A stretch of DNA of 64,000 nucleotides from Paenibacillus sp. PAMC 26794 (GTDB lineage: Bacteria; Bacillota; Bacilli; Paenibacillales; Paenibacillaceae): the NCBI RefSeq assembly GCF_000316035.1, contig NZ_ANHX01000082.1, positions 23,501 to 87,500 of the forward strand, in the 5' to 3' direction. Position numbers and translations under genes: made by a program. Below, in pieces: positions 26,919 to 35,680 of the stretch. Positions within the stretch are counted from its first letter, which is position 1. Each line of letters opens with the position of its first letter. Below the pieces are notes generated by a model that was given only the letters and a program-made list of their open reading frames with translations, was not told the DNA's origin and searched no databases.

Positions 26919-28247
26919 ATGGAATGGGTATGGCCGTGGTTAACTACATTAGGCGAAGCATTGTTGCAGTTGTTTATTCAGCCGTTTTATTATATTGCGG
27001 TGATCCTGATTGCGCTCATCTATCATCGTCAGTTACTACAGGAGCGTAAATTGTTCCATGTTCGTTTGCAAAGCTCGATAACACAGACGATTCGTGCCGT
27101 GCTCGGAGGCATACTCATTGGTACCATCGTCTCGATTGTGTCCCTATTCCTCGGTGCACATCTTACACTGGGAAGCCTGATATGCATATGGGCTGCAACG
27201 TTAATTTTATCCTTGTTTCGTATCCGGTATCTGTGTTTTGCCTACGCAGCCGGGTTACTGGGTGTGCTGCAATTTGGTTTGAATCTGGCTTCAGGCTGGC
27301 AACCATCGGGTTGGATGGGGAGTATAACGGAAACGTTACGTACCCTGGATATGCCTGCACTGCTTGTCCTGGCGGCCCTTCTACATATGGGTGAAGCCCT
27401 GTTGGTACGGATGCAGGGGGTATCGATGGCATCACCGCTTCTCTTCGAGGGAAAACGCGGGAAACTGGTTGGTGGTTATCAATTGCAACAGTTCTGGGCC
27501 ATTCCCCTACTGATTCTTGTCCCAGTCACAGGTAGTGGCGCGGAACTGGCTTGGAATCCACTGATGAATGCAGGTCATAGTTACATGCTGGTTGCGTTGC
27601 CGATTATGCTCGGATTTGGTGAGATAACGCAGAGTATGCTTCCGGGACAAAAGGTGCAGATCTCATCCAAGCGGTTGATGATATATGGGGCAACTTTGCT
27701 CGTGTTCAGTTTGCTTGCTGCATGGTGGTCTCCACTCATGGTGGTTGCTGCGCTGATTGCATTTATTGGACATGAATTTCTGGTATGGTACAGCGCGTTT
27801 GAAGAGCAAAACCGCAGTCCGGTATTTGTCCATCCGCAGCATGGGTTGAAGGTATTGGCTGTTATTCCGGAGAGTCCTGCTGCAGATTTGGGGATTGAAG
27901 CAGGAGAGACATTGTACAAGGTGAATGGTAAGTTGGTTCATTCGCCGGAAGAGTTACATCGTGCCCTGCGGATGAACCCGGCTTTTTGCAAGCTCGAGGT
28001 ACGAAATCACCAGGGAGAAAGCAAGTTCATGCAACGAGCGATCTATGAAGGGGAGCATCATCAGCTTGGGGTCATTATGGCACCGGACAATCACGAGGTC
28101 TGGGCGATTCGGTTACGTCCACTGACGCTGTTCCATATCATCAACCTCAAATTGCTTGCCCGTCTGAAAAAACCACATAGGGACGAAGCTCCCTTGGCGT
28201 TACCGCCAGCTCCTGTGGCCAGTGATAAAGGGTCCGTGGAGATGTAA
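26919..28247 (+). CDS. minJ: PDZ-domain membrane protein, MinJ-like division topology factor
   Basis: 442 aa with about eight hydrophobic segments in residues 15-300 and one PDZ domain near 300-375 (HPQHGLKVLAVIPESPAADLG, VNGKLVHSPEELHRAL), then a short basic/Pro-rich tail. In B. subtilis MinJ bridges DivIVA and MinD to restrict Z-rings; it has the same helices-plus-PDZ layout and lies beside ctpB. Synteny is the main support for the name. ATG after GGAGAGGGGTGA. No protease domain is present. Confidence 0.8.
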   Translation: MEWVWPWLTTLGEALLQLFIQPFYYIAVILIALIYHRQLLQERKLFHVRLQSSITQTIRAVLGGILIGTIVSIVSLFLGAHLTLGSLICIWAATLILSLFRIRYLCFAYAAGLLGVLQFGLNLASGWQPSGWMGSITETLRTLDMPALLVLAALLHMGEALLVRMQGVSMASPLLFEGKRGKLVGGYQLQQFWAIPLLILVPVTGSGAELAWNPLMNAGHSYMLVALPIMLGFGEITQSMLPGQKVQISSKRLMIYGATLLVFSLLAAWWSPLMVVAALIAFIGHEFLVWYSAFEEQNRSPVFVHPQHGLKVLAVIPESPAADLGIEAGETLYKVNGKLVHSPEELHRALRMNPAFCKLEVRNHQGESKFMQRAIYEGEHHQLGVIMAPDNHEVWAIRLRPLTLFHIINLKLLARLKKPHRDEAPLALPPAPVASDKGSVEM

Positions 28248-28288
28248 CTAGCATACGTGATGAAGTATGTTGCATAAATAAAACAATG

Positions 28289-28336
28289 AAAAAGGTATTT
28301 CCGAGCGCCGTCACAGGCAAGGGAAATACCTTTTTT
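28289..28336. terminator. Bidirectional terminator between minJ and response regulator gene
   Basis: AAAAAGGTATTTCC pairs perfectly with GGAAATACCTTTTT around a 19-nt loop. The T tract on each strand makes it usable by both convergent units. Confidence 0.92.
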
Positions 28337-28337
28337 G

Positions 28338-29027
28338 TTATTTTTTTAACATAAAGATGGCGATCTGGGTCCGATCACGCAAGCTCAGCTTGCCGAGAAT
28401 ATCCGTGACGTAGTTTTTGACCGTGCCTTCACTGAGGAACAATTTGGCGGCAATTTCCTTATTGGATAACCCCTCCGATATGGCCTCGGCAACCTCCAGC
28501 TCCATACGTGTCAGTCCATAGGCTTCGATTGAATTCTGGGTCAGGGGAATTGTAGCAGGACGAAGAAGTCCTGTTAGCTTGCGGGCAATATCCGGATGGA
28601 TTAACATATCGCCGTTATGTACGGTCTTGATGCCTTGAATGATCCGCTCGGGGGGCACATTTTTGAGCAAATAACCGCTTGCTCCATTCTGTAATGCCTG
28701 AATAATATACTCATCGTCGTCAAACGTAGTCAGCATGAGCACCTGGATTTCAGGAAAACGTGCCTTTATGCGTTGTGTACCTTCAACTCCGTCACATTCC
28801 GGCATCCGAATATCCATCAACACGACGTCCGCAGGCGTTCCTGCTTCAAGCAATGCCAACGCTTCCTGCCCATTTGAGGCCGTGCCTGTAACACTAATGC
28901 CGGAGCCCAGTCCGAGCAGCACTTTAAGGCTTTCGCGAATGAAGTAGTCATCGTCGGCGAGAATCAGCCGAATAAGTGGGGGCTGGCCTGAATCATTCTT
29001 GTTGTTTACATCATTCCGTACGGACAT
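28338..29027 (-). CDS. NarL/LuxR-family response regulator (LnrK/YfiK-like)
   Basis: 229 aa from the ATG at 29027 with AAAGGAAG upstream; a GTG four codons earlier (29039) lies almost on that site and is less likely. Receiver domain with acidic pocket LILADDD, phospho-acceptor Asp72 in VVLMDIRMP and the switch Lys in LLKNVPPE; LuxR-type HTH at the C-terminus (LTRMELEVAEAISEGLSNKEIA, TVKNYVTDI). Eight nt after the kinase gene, so a cognate pair. It probably controls the divergent ABC genes; see the palindrome at 30353. Confidence 0.92.
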   Translation of the reverse strand: MSVRNDVNNKNDSGQPPLIRLILADDDYFIRESLKVLLGLGSGISVTGTASNGQEALALLEAGTPADVVLMDIRMPECDGVEGTQRIKARFPEIQVLMLTTFDDDEYIIQALQNGASGYLLKNVPPERIIQGIKTVHNGDMLIHPDIARKLTGLLRPATIPLTQNSIEAYGLTRMELEVAEAISEGLSNKEIAAKLFLSEGTVKNYVTDILGKLSLRDRTQIAIFMLKK

Positions 29028-29047
29028 GAGAACATTCACTTCCTTTT

Positions 29048-30259
29048 TCAGAGTATATTCAACTGGTTCGTTATTGGAATGCGTGTAATCACTGTATACG
29101 GAAAAGCCGATTGGATCTCCATGGTTCCTCCCACCATTTGTGTACGTAGAAGCATGCCTTCCTGTCCTATACCATTTCGCTTGGAAGAATGGGGATTGAT
29201 TATGCCATCATTACTTACACTCATACACACTTCCTGATCCCCGAATACCAGTTCTACGGTGATTGAAGAAGCATTTCCGTGTCGCAGGGCATTGGTCAGG
29301 GCTTCTTTGGCATTTTTGTATAAAACAATCTGTATGCTGGGATACAGCACATGGGATGTGCCATGAACTTCATAATTTGTCTTCACGTCGGTATCTCTAC
29401 CCAATTCCTCTAGGAGACGATCCAGGGCGTAGGCTTCGGATGCATAGGAATTAGGTTGCAGTTTGTGTAGTGTGCTGCGCATATCATCCATACTATCGGC
29501 CAATTGATCGCGAATCTGTCTCACCATTTCCGTTCCTTGTTCCATATTCAAGGGGAGGGTCAGGAGGGCGGCTTCCGACATCATTTTGGTGCGAATCAGT
29601 CGATGCCCGATATCGTCATGAAGCTGTCTTGAGATACGAGTGCGTTCCTCTGCCTGAGCCACTCCTTCAAGTTGCTTTGTAAATAACAGCAGCTGCGCAC
29701 GCGCTTCTTGTAGCTCATAATGTTTGCTGCGAAGTTCGTCATAGACTTGTTCCAGTTGTCCGCGGCTGCTCGCCGTTCTTGATCCCTGCCAGGACATAGC
29801 CGCTGTGATGAGCAGAAGCAGGTTGCCAAGAACCATCGCAGTTGTCTCTGTGGAGAGTAATGTAGTGGCGGTTGTATTTAGTGTGGTTAACCCTGGCTGT
29901 GGTGCCTGTGGGTCAGAATAATGCCAATGCAAAGCGACATTGTTAGCGACAAGCTGAATTGCAAACATCAACCATCTCCGACTTCCCTCCAGTCTGTATA
30001 TATACACGTAGAGCACGGATAGAGAGAGGAAAAGCATAAATGGTCCATATATTGCAATCAGCCAGCAGCTCCAGAGTATTTCGGCCAGAAGCAACAGCCA
30101 CTGCTGTGTACTTGAACGGTTGAAATCTTTCCACACGGAGAGTGCAAGTGCAATGATGATATACAGGGTGTAGACGGCTTCGTTTTCCAAGGGCAGCATC
30201 AACATGTACAGTACTGCTGGAACGATAATTAATCCGTATTGCAGAAACCGCATCGGCAT
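29048..30259 (-). CDS. Sensor histidine kinase, HisKA_3 type (LnrJ/YfiJ-like)
   Basis: 403 aa. About five to six N-terminal transmembrane helices (residues 5-155) with almost no extracellular domain, typical of intramembrane or transporter-linked sensing; coiled linker (165-205); HisKA_3 motif RQLHDDIGHRL with His214; HATPase N box NAKEALTNALRHG and a degenerate G box (SKRNGIGQEGM). ATG at 30259 with AAAGGATG. In B. subtilis LnrJK detects linearmycin-type polyenes and switches on lnrLMN; the arrangement and protein sizes match, but the genes are divergent here instead of one operon. Confidence 0.9.
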   Translation of the reverse strand: MPMRFLQYGLIIVPAVLYMLMLPLENEAVYTLYIIIALALSVWKDFNRSSTQQWLLLLAEILWSCWLIAIYGPFMLFLSLSVLYVYIYRLEGSRRWLMFAIQLVANNVALHWHYSDPQAPQPGLTTLNTTATTLLSTETTAMVLGNLLLLITAAMSWQGSRTASSRGQLEQVYDELRSKHYELQEARAQLLLFTKQLEGVAQAEERTRISRQLHDDIGHRLIRTKMMSEAALLTLPLNMEQGTEMVRQIRDQLADSMDDMRSTLHKLQPNSYASEAYALDRLLEELGRDTDVKTNYEVHGTSHVLYPSIQIVLYKNAKEALTNALRHGNASSITVELVFGDQEVCMSVSNDGIINPHSSKRNGIGQEGMLLRTQMVGGTMEIQSAFPYTVITRIPITNQLNIL

Positions 30260-30352
30260 ATGTAAATGACATCCTTTTTATAAAAAGTGGAGTAGAAAAT
30301 CTCTCGGTAATGCGCCCTTGATTATACCATAAGCAGCATTCGAATCAGGAGA

Positions 30353-30417
30353 TGACTTAAGTCACCTTCGATTCATGACTTTTTGTACCTTCGCTACAGA
30401 CTACGATCCGTTACAAT
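30353..30417 (+). promoter_or_regulatory. Candidate response-regulator operator and promoter of the ABC operon
   Basis: Perfect 12-bp palindrome TGACTTAAGTCA (30353-30364), and a second TGACTT half-site 23 nt further (30376-30381), about two helical turns away. ACT..AGT inverted repeats are typical of NarL/LiaR-type regulators. A -10-like TACAAT lies at 30412-30417 without a good -35, as expected for an activated promoter. Confidence 0.5.
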
Positions 30418-30469
30418 AAAATCATGAAATCCAGCGGCGAAGGCCGAAACGGAAAAGGGGCGTAAAGGG

Positions 30470-31405
30470 ATGGGCATACTTGAAGTAGATCATGTAGTAA
30501 AACGATACGGTAGCAAGCTGTCCGTGGATCATTTGGACCTTAGTGTTGGCAAAGGCGAGATTTTTGGATTGCTTGGTCCCAATGGAGCAGGAAAAAGTAC
30601 CACCATCAGCATGATTGCAGGGCTCCTGAATATGGATCAGGGTGAAATTAGATTAGATGGTATCTCGGTCAAGGAGCGACCGCTTGAAGTAAAGCGCAAG
30701 ATCGGACTGGTTCCGCAGGATCTGGCTTTATACGAAACCATGTCTGCTGCGGAGAATGTGACCTTTTTTGCCCGACTGTATGGACTACGTGGAAAATTGC
30801 TTAAGGAAAGAGTGCAGGAGTCCCTTGAATTTGTAGGGTTACAGGATAAAGCAAAGGATGCCCCCTCGACCTTCTCTGGTGGTATGAAACGCAGGTTAAA
30901 CATCGCATGTGCGATTACACATCGCCCGGATCTAATAATTATGGATGAACCTACAGTTGGTATTGATCCGCAATCTCGGAATCATATTCTTGAATCGGTA
31001 CGCACACTCAACAAGATGGGTTCAACGATCATATATACAAGTCATTACATGGAGGAAGTGGCGGCGATTAGTCACCGGGTTGCGATTATGGATCAGGGGC
31101 GAATTATTGCCTGTGGGACTGAAGCAGAGTTGAGAGAACGGGTAGCATCGGAGGAAAAAGTAGTGCTCTCCACTTCCGGTATCGGTCCCGATGCCGTGGA
31201 AGAACTGAAACTTCACCCCCGTGTGCGGATGGTAGACGTTTCAGAGAATACACTGACCATTACGCTGCCTTCGGCACAGCAGGATCTGCAGGATCTGCTC
31301 TTCATTTGCAGCAAACATGAAGTATCCATTCAGTCGCTCAAGGTCGAAGAGCCGGATCTGGAAACGTTGTTCCTCAATCTGACCGGGCGTACGCTTCGGG
31401 ACTAG
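30470..31405 (+). CDS. ABC transporter ATPase (LnrL-like)
   Basis: 311 aa, the same length as LnrL of B. subtilis. Walker A GPNGAGKST, Q-loop LVPQDLALYETM, signature FSGGMKRRLNIA, Walker B LIIMDEPTVGID, switch His in YTSHYMEE; the last 80 residues are the extra domain common to drug-export ATPases. Start ATG at 30470 after an AAAGGG segment. First of three genes forming one exporter; 12 nt before the first permease. Confidence 0.92.
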   Translation: MGILEVDHVVKRYGSKLSVDHLDLSVGKGEIFGLLGPNGAGKSTTISMIAGLLNMDQGEIRLDGISVKERPLEVKRKIGLVPQDLALYETMSAAENVTFFARLYGLRGKLLKERVQESLEFVGLQDKAKDAPSTFSGGMKRRLNIACAITHRPDLIIMDEPTVGIDPQSRNHILESVRTLNKMGSTIIYTSHYMEEVAAISHRVAIMDQGRIIACGTEAELRERVASEEKVVLSTSGIGPDAVEELKLHPRVRMVDVSENTLTITLPSAQQDLQDLLFICSKHEVSIQSLKVEEPDLETLFLNLTGRTLRD

Positions 31406-31417
31406 GGGGAGCAAGAG

Positions 31418-32614
31418 ATGAATATATGGCATATTTGCATCTTTGAATTAAGGCGTATTCTTAAGATTCGATCTGTGGTGTTAAACCTGTTCATTCTGCC
31501 GTTGTTACTTATTTTTATATTGGGCACGGCACTTTCAAGTACGATGGGTACGGCGGATGATGTTATTCCGGACATTGTACGTGTGGGAATAATTCATTCG
31601 AATACCGAATCAGGCGAAGGATCAGATACGCTTAATCAAGCGCTGGATACATTTGTGAACTCTCCAGTGGTAGCTGAGATGGTTAAAGTTCAGAACTTTA
31701 CGACAGAAGAAGAGGCTGTCCATGCGCTGCGTACCGGCAAGCTGGACTTTGCTGTACTGATTCCTTCGGATTTTGAGCAAAACGTGATGATGAGGAAAGA
31801 GGCCAGGTTACAGTGGATACGAGGAAAGGACAGCACTCTGAATACCTTGGGTGAAACCTTGTTCACACGTTTTACGGATGAATGGAACCGACAGATGGCG
31901 ATTACCAAAGTGCTCGGTCCGGAAGTAATTGCTGCCATAGCCTCTGCTTCGGAGTCTGGTACGGCGAATTCCACCTCCATTGCTGTCACTAATCCCGGTA
32001 AGACAGGTACGGTGTATAGTGCCTCCCAATACTATGCAGCTTCCATGCTGGCGATGTTCATGTTGTACTCAGGCATGACAACCAGTACCAGCCTTTTTGG
32101 AGAACGGGATAACAAAACGTTAATTCGCCTTCAGGCTGCGCCTATAGGCAATGGAGTTATTTTCGCTGGCAAAATTGTAGGCAATAGTCTGCTCGCTTTC
32201 TTACAGGCAACAACGATTATCCTTATGACGTATTGGTTCTACGGTGTGTATTGGGGATCGCATCCTGGGTATATTGTGCTGACTTGTGTATGTATCACAT
32301 TGGCCTCCATGACCCTTGGCGTGATTGTGGCATTGGTATGTAAAAGCACGGCATCGGCCAGTGCAACCTTACAAGGTATCATCGTTGTCATGACATTCAT
32401 TAGTGGTGGATTCAGGCCCATTCCGGTTGATTTTGTACAATTGATTAGTGAATTTACGGTTAACCACTGGGCGCTCCAAAGTTTTCTGAAAATGATGCTG
32501 GATGCACCTGTAGGAGAGATTGTGTATAACATTCTAATGTTAGGCGTGGTATGCGCTGTATTACTGCTTATCTCAGGATTGATCTATAGAAAGGCAGGAT
32601 ACCGATATGAATAG
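31418..32614 (+). CDS. ABC-2 type permease (LnrM-like)
   Basis: 398 aa. One N-terminal helix (about 18-40), a large extracytoplasmic loop (about 45-200), then five helices (about 205-395) in the ABC2_membrane_3 pattern. AGGGGGAGC site 10 nt before the ATG. The last 8 nt overlap the next gene, so the two permeases are probably made in equal amounts and form a heterodimer. Confidence 0.9.
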   Translation: MNIWHICIFELRRILKIRSVVLNLFILPLLLIFILGTALSSTMGTADDVIPDIVRVGIIHSNTESGEGSDTLNQALDTFVNSPVVAEMVKVQNFTTEEEAVHALRTGKLDFAVLIPSDFEQNVMMRKEARLQWIRGKDSTLNTLGETLFTRFTDEWNRQMAITKVLGPEVIAAIASASESGTANSTSIAVTNPGKTGTVYSASQYYAASMLAMFMLYSGMTTSTSLFGERDNKTLIRLQAAPIGNGVIFAGKIVGNSLLAFLQATTIILMTYWFYGVYWGSHPGYIVLTCVCITLASMTLGVIVALVCKSTASASATLQGIIVVMTFISGGFRPIPVDFVQLISEFTVNHWALQSFLKMMLDAPVGEIVYNILMLGVVCAVLLLISGLIYRKAGYRYE

Positions 32615-33785
32615 TCTGCACATCGCCTGGTTGATGATTAGACGTACACTTGGACGTAAAATGGGCTTCATTACGTTTCTGCTTCTGCCTTGCCTGGTGG
32701 TTACAGGAGCGGTTGCTCTTTTTGGAAGCGAGCAGAGTGCACGTACTGTTATTCCCTATGTCAATGAGGATGGAGGGGTGGCAGGGACATGGATGATTCA
32801 TGAACTTGCTGACAAAGAGGAGTATCTGCTCAAGCCGATGAACAACCAAGCAGAAGTGAAGGAAGCTATCGCTCAGCAAAAAGGAAGTTCAGGCATCATC
32901 ATTCCGGCACGCTATACGGAGGATCTGTTACAGGGTAAGCCAACCGAAATTCAATTGGTGGAACTGCGTATAAGTGAAAGTTCCTATACCCTACGAGCAG
33001 CAGTTGAAGGTTTGACGAGCGGATTGTTACAATCTGCTTCAGCTGTTAAGGTGGCGGCAGGTCCTGTCTCAAGTGAGACGGACATACTATCGAGTACACA
33101 GAAGCCATTTGAACAGCTTTTACAGGAGATAGGAAAACATCAAGTTGCTGGTGAAGTCACCGATCTGCAGATCTATCCCAAGCCAGGCCTGAACAATGTG
33201 ACTGGATTTACAATCATGTTTATGATGGGGCTGCTGACCAGTGCAGTGGCTGTGATAATGGAAGATCGCAGGAAACGTACGATGGCCAGAGTATATACGG
33301 CACCCGTCCGTGCATATGAGATTGCGCTTGGTAACTTCCTCGGCAGTTTTGTCATTGGCATGATTCAGATTGTTCTGGTTTTGGGAGTCAGCAGGTGGCT
33401 GCTGCATTATGATGCCGGTATTCCTTTTGGCATTCATTTTATCATTTTGGCCGCATTCATGCTGGTCTCCATGGGGATCGCAAGTACCGTGGCAGGATTA
33501 ATCCGTAATTCCAAAAATGCCAACATGCTGAATTCACTTGTCATTATGCCAACCTGCATGATAGGTGGTTGTTTCTGGCCGATCTCGTTGATGCCGGAAT
33601 ATATGCAAAAGCTCGCCAACTTTGTTCCACAGAAATGGGCGATTCAGGCGGTGGAAACGATCTCTGCTGGTGGTACATTGTCGGATATCACATTGCCACT
33701 ATTGATTTTGTTTGGCATGGCTGCGATTTTGCTGACCGTAGGCTCTGCAATTCTACGTCCCAGCCAGCCGGGTGTGGATGCATAA
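32607..33785 (+). CDS. ABC-2 type permease (LnrN-like)
   Basis: 392 aa, paralogue of the preceding permease: helix at about 20-40, extracytoplasmic loop to about 200, five C-terminal helices with the Pro/Cys-containing VIMPTCMIGGCFWPIS segment near the end. Third gene of the exporter; a perfect terminator follows. By analogy to LnrLMN the complex would remove linearmycin-like polyenes or membrane-active lipids; the substrate here is an inference. Confidence 0.9.
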   Translation: MNSLHIAWLMIRRTLGRKMGFITFLLLPCLVVTGAVALFGSEQSARTVIPYVNEDGGVAGTWMIHELADKEEYLLKPMNNQAEVKEAIAQQKGSSGIIIPARYTEDLLQGKPTEIQLVELRISESSYTLRAAVEGLTSGLLQSASAVKVAAGPVSSETDILSSTQKPFEQLLQEIGKHQVAGEVTDLQIYPKPGLNNVTGFTIMFMMGLLTSAVAVIMEDRRKRTMARVYTAPVRAYEIALGNFLGSFVIGMIQIVLVLGVSRWLLHYDAGIPFGIHFIILAAFMLVSMGIASTVAGLIRNSKNANMLNSLVIMPTCMIGGCFWPISLMPEYMQKLANFVPQKWAIQAVETISAGGTLSDITLPLLILFGMAAILLTVGSAILRPSQPGVDA

Positions 33786-33803
33786 GGTAATACGACATAA
33801 AAG

Positions 33804-33850
33804 AAAGCACGCTCTGCTGAATTGAATTCAGTTAGAGCGTGCTCTTTTTG
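33804..33850. terminator. Bidirectional terminator after the ABC operon
   Basis: AAAGCACGCTCT pairs with AGAGCGTGCTCTTT, with an inner CTGAATT/AATTCAG stem, followed by T's. Serves also the convergent mot genes. Confidence 0.92.
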
Positions 33851-33887
33851 CTTATAAGTAATGATGCACTATGTGAAATGTTAAAGA

Positions 33888-34730
33888 TTAAGGTTGGAGC
33901 TGACGCAAGACAGTAATTTCCACTCGACGGTTCTTTTGTCTTCCGGCCGCTGTGGTGTTGTCACCCGTTGGGCGAGTATCCGCATATCCAGCATACTGGA
34001 ATCCGTCCGGGTTAAGCTTCTCTGTGTCCAGAAAAAATCGTAATACAGACAGTGCACGTTCCCCGGAAAGCTGCCAGTTATCGGTATAGGCGGAGTTTGC
34101 CCCAACAGGAACGTTATCGGTATGGCCCTCAATGCTGACAACGGTATTTAGATCACGGAACAGGCTGGCAAGTTTACTGAGTGTTGGTGCTGCACCGTCC
34201 TTTAGAGCGGCATGTCCCTGATCAAACAGGAAGCGGTCACTAAGTGTAATGGATAGGCCCTGTGGCTTGTCCGCAACAAAAATCTGATTTTCCAGTTTAT
34301 TATCCTCGATATATTGGGTAATCACATTGAACAGATTTTGCAATTCCTGCTCCTGAGATCTGAACTGTTCTTCCCGTTCTGTGAGGGGCTTGTTGTCATC
34401 ATCTGGCGTTGCAGCCCCGGAATCGGGAGGGCTTCCTGTACCTTTTGAAGGATCTTCACCCTGCACCTCGGACGGTGGAGTCTCTGTAATTGTCTGTCCT
34501 GGTTTCTCACCGAGTCCCTCACCAAGCTCAAGGATAGAGTCGGACGCGTTGAATGTATTTTGTAACGATTGGGTAACGACGTCATATTTACCTGAATCGA
34601 GATTGCTCATGGCATACATGATGACAAAAAAGATCAAAAGCAGAGTTATGAGATCGGCATAAGTAATCATCCAGCGATCCCGATGATCGATAGTTTCACG
34701 TTTTCCGCGCCGTTTACTGCGCCGACTCAT
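33888..34730 (-). CDS. motB: Flagellar stator protein MotB/MotS
   Basis: 280 aa. Single transmembrane helix at about 20-42 with the ion-binding Asp26 in MITYADLITLLL; a Pro/Gly/Glu-rich plug and linker (about 70-125); OmpA-type peptidoglycan-binding domain in the C-terminal half (VSIEGHTDNVPVG, LSGERALSVLRFF). Anchors the stator to the wall and forms the ion channel with MotA. The helix ending AMSNLD looks more like Bacillus MotS (sodium type) than MotB; the ion cannot be decided by eye. Overlaps motA by 17 nt. The rest of the flagellar genes are not in the window. Confidence 0.93.
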   Translation of the reverse strand: MSRRSKRRGKRETIDHRDRWMITYADLITLLLIFFVIMYAMSNLDSGKYDVVTQSLQNTFNASDSILELGEGLGEKPGQTITETPPSEVQGEDPSKGTGSPPDSGAATPDDDNKPLTEREEQFRSQEQELQNLFNVITQYIEDNKLENQIFVADKPQGLSITLSDRFLFDQGHAALKDGAAPTLSKLASLFRDLNTVVSIEGHTDNVPVGANSAYTDNWQLSGERALSVLRFFLDTEKLNPDGFQYAGYADTRPTGDNTTAAGRQKNRRVEITVLRQLQP

Positions 34731-35511
34731 CCAATCCCTCCTTTGCTAGGGGGCGTATATGCTGACGATGCGTAAGGGTGAAGGACTCCAGTCTTTTGCG
34801 TACAAGCTGGGGATTCTCACCGTTCTGAATGGCAAGTACACCTTCGAGAAGCATTTCCATGGTCTGCACTTCATCGGCACCTCTGGATTTGATCTTGGAG
34901 GCAATGGGCAAAAAGATAAGATTGGCACTGGCGACCCCATACAGGGTTGCGGTAAAGGCAACAGCAATGGCAGGTCCGAGTCCGGTTGGATCGGTCAAAC
35001 TGCCAAGTACCTGAATAAGTCCCATTACGGTTCCGATGATCCCCATGGTTGGGGCGTAACCGCCAGCGGATTCGAATATTTTGGCATAACCCTCATGTTT
35101 TTGTTCAATCGAGTCAATCTCCATCTCCAGGATCTGGCGAACCACATCCTGATCGGTACCATCAACAACCATCTGAATACCGTCTTGCAAAAATGGATGC
35201 GGATGATCCATAACCTTGCGTTCCAATGCAAGCACACCTGAGCGGCGTGCGATCGAAGACATCTCGACCAACTCTTCAACCCATATACCGGATTCATTAT
35301 TGTTACGTCCAAAAGCCATACGCAGGGCAGCTGGAATCGTACGAAGGCGATGCGCCGGGAAACTGGCAACCACAGCAGCAATCGTTCCACCGAATACAAT
35401 TAAAGCAGCCGTTTTTTGCAGGAGACCGGACAATTGGCCGCCTTCCCACAAGAAACCGCTAATAACTGCGGCAATTCCGGCAATAATACCGATAAGTGTC
35501 GCAATATCCAT
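34714..35511 (-). CDS. motA: Flagellar stator protein MotA/MotP
   Basis: 265 aa, four transmembrane helices (about 5-25, 33-52, 150-170, 183-203) with a cytoplasmic domain between helices 2 and 3 that contacts FliG. Conserved prolines in AGGYAPTMGIIGTVMGL and GLGPAIAVAF. First gene of the motAB pair, divergent from uvrB; a good sigmaD-type promoter was not seen. Naming as MotA or MotP depends on the coupling ion. Confidence 0.92.
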   Translation of the reverse strand: MDIATLIGIIAGIAAVISGFLWEGGQLSGLLQKTAALIVFGGTIAAVVASFPAHRLRTIPAALRMAFGRNNNESGIWVEELVEMSSIARRSGVLALERKVMDHPHPFLQDGIQMVVDGTDQDVVRQILEMEIDSIEQKHEGYAKIFESAGGYAPTMGIIGTVMGLIQVLGSLTDPTGLGPAIAVAFTATLYGVASANLIFLPIASKIKSRGADEVQTMEMLLEGVLAIQNGENPQLVRKRLESFTLTHRQHIRPLAKEGLDESAQ

Positions 35512-35542
35512 AATTTAACCCACTCCTATCTTCATTTCACGT

Positions 35543-35571
35543 TTGCATCACTAAAACGAACGAGGTATAAT
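35543..35571 (+). promoter_or_regulatory. SigmaA promoter of uvrB
   Basis: TTGCAT (35543-35548), exactly 17 nt, TATAAT (35566-35571). The best promoter match in the window; it leaves a 5' leader of about 100 nt before uvrB. Confidence 0.75.
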
Positions 35572-35578
35572 TAAACGG

Positions 35579-35590
35579 GAACAAATATTC
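35579..35590 (+). promoter_or_regulatory. LexA/DinR-like box at uvrB promoter
   Basis: GAACAAATATTC, within the wider inverted repeat GGAACAAATATTCC, matches the Firmicute SOS box core GAAC-N4-GTTC at all but one position and lies at the expected transcription start, eight nt after the -10. uvrB and uvrA are SOS genes in B. subtilis, which makes a LexA operator here plausible. Confidence 0.5.
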
Positions 35591-35680
35591 CTATTCCTAT
35601 AAGTTTTCCCATATAAAAATTCGGGGAACTTCGACAATATATAGTGACTATTATTTTAGACGATAGGGTGAGATACGGCA

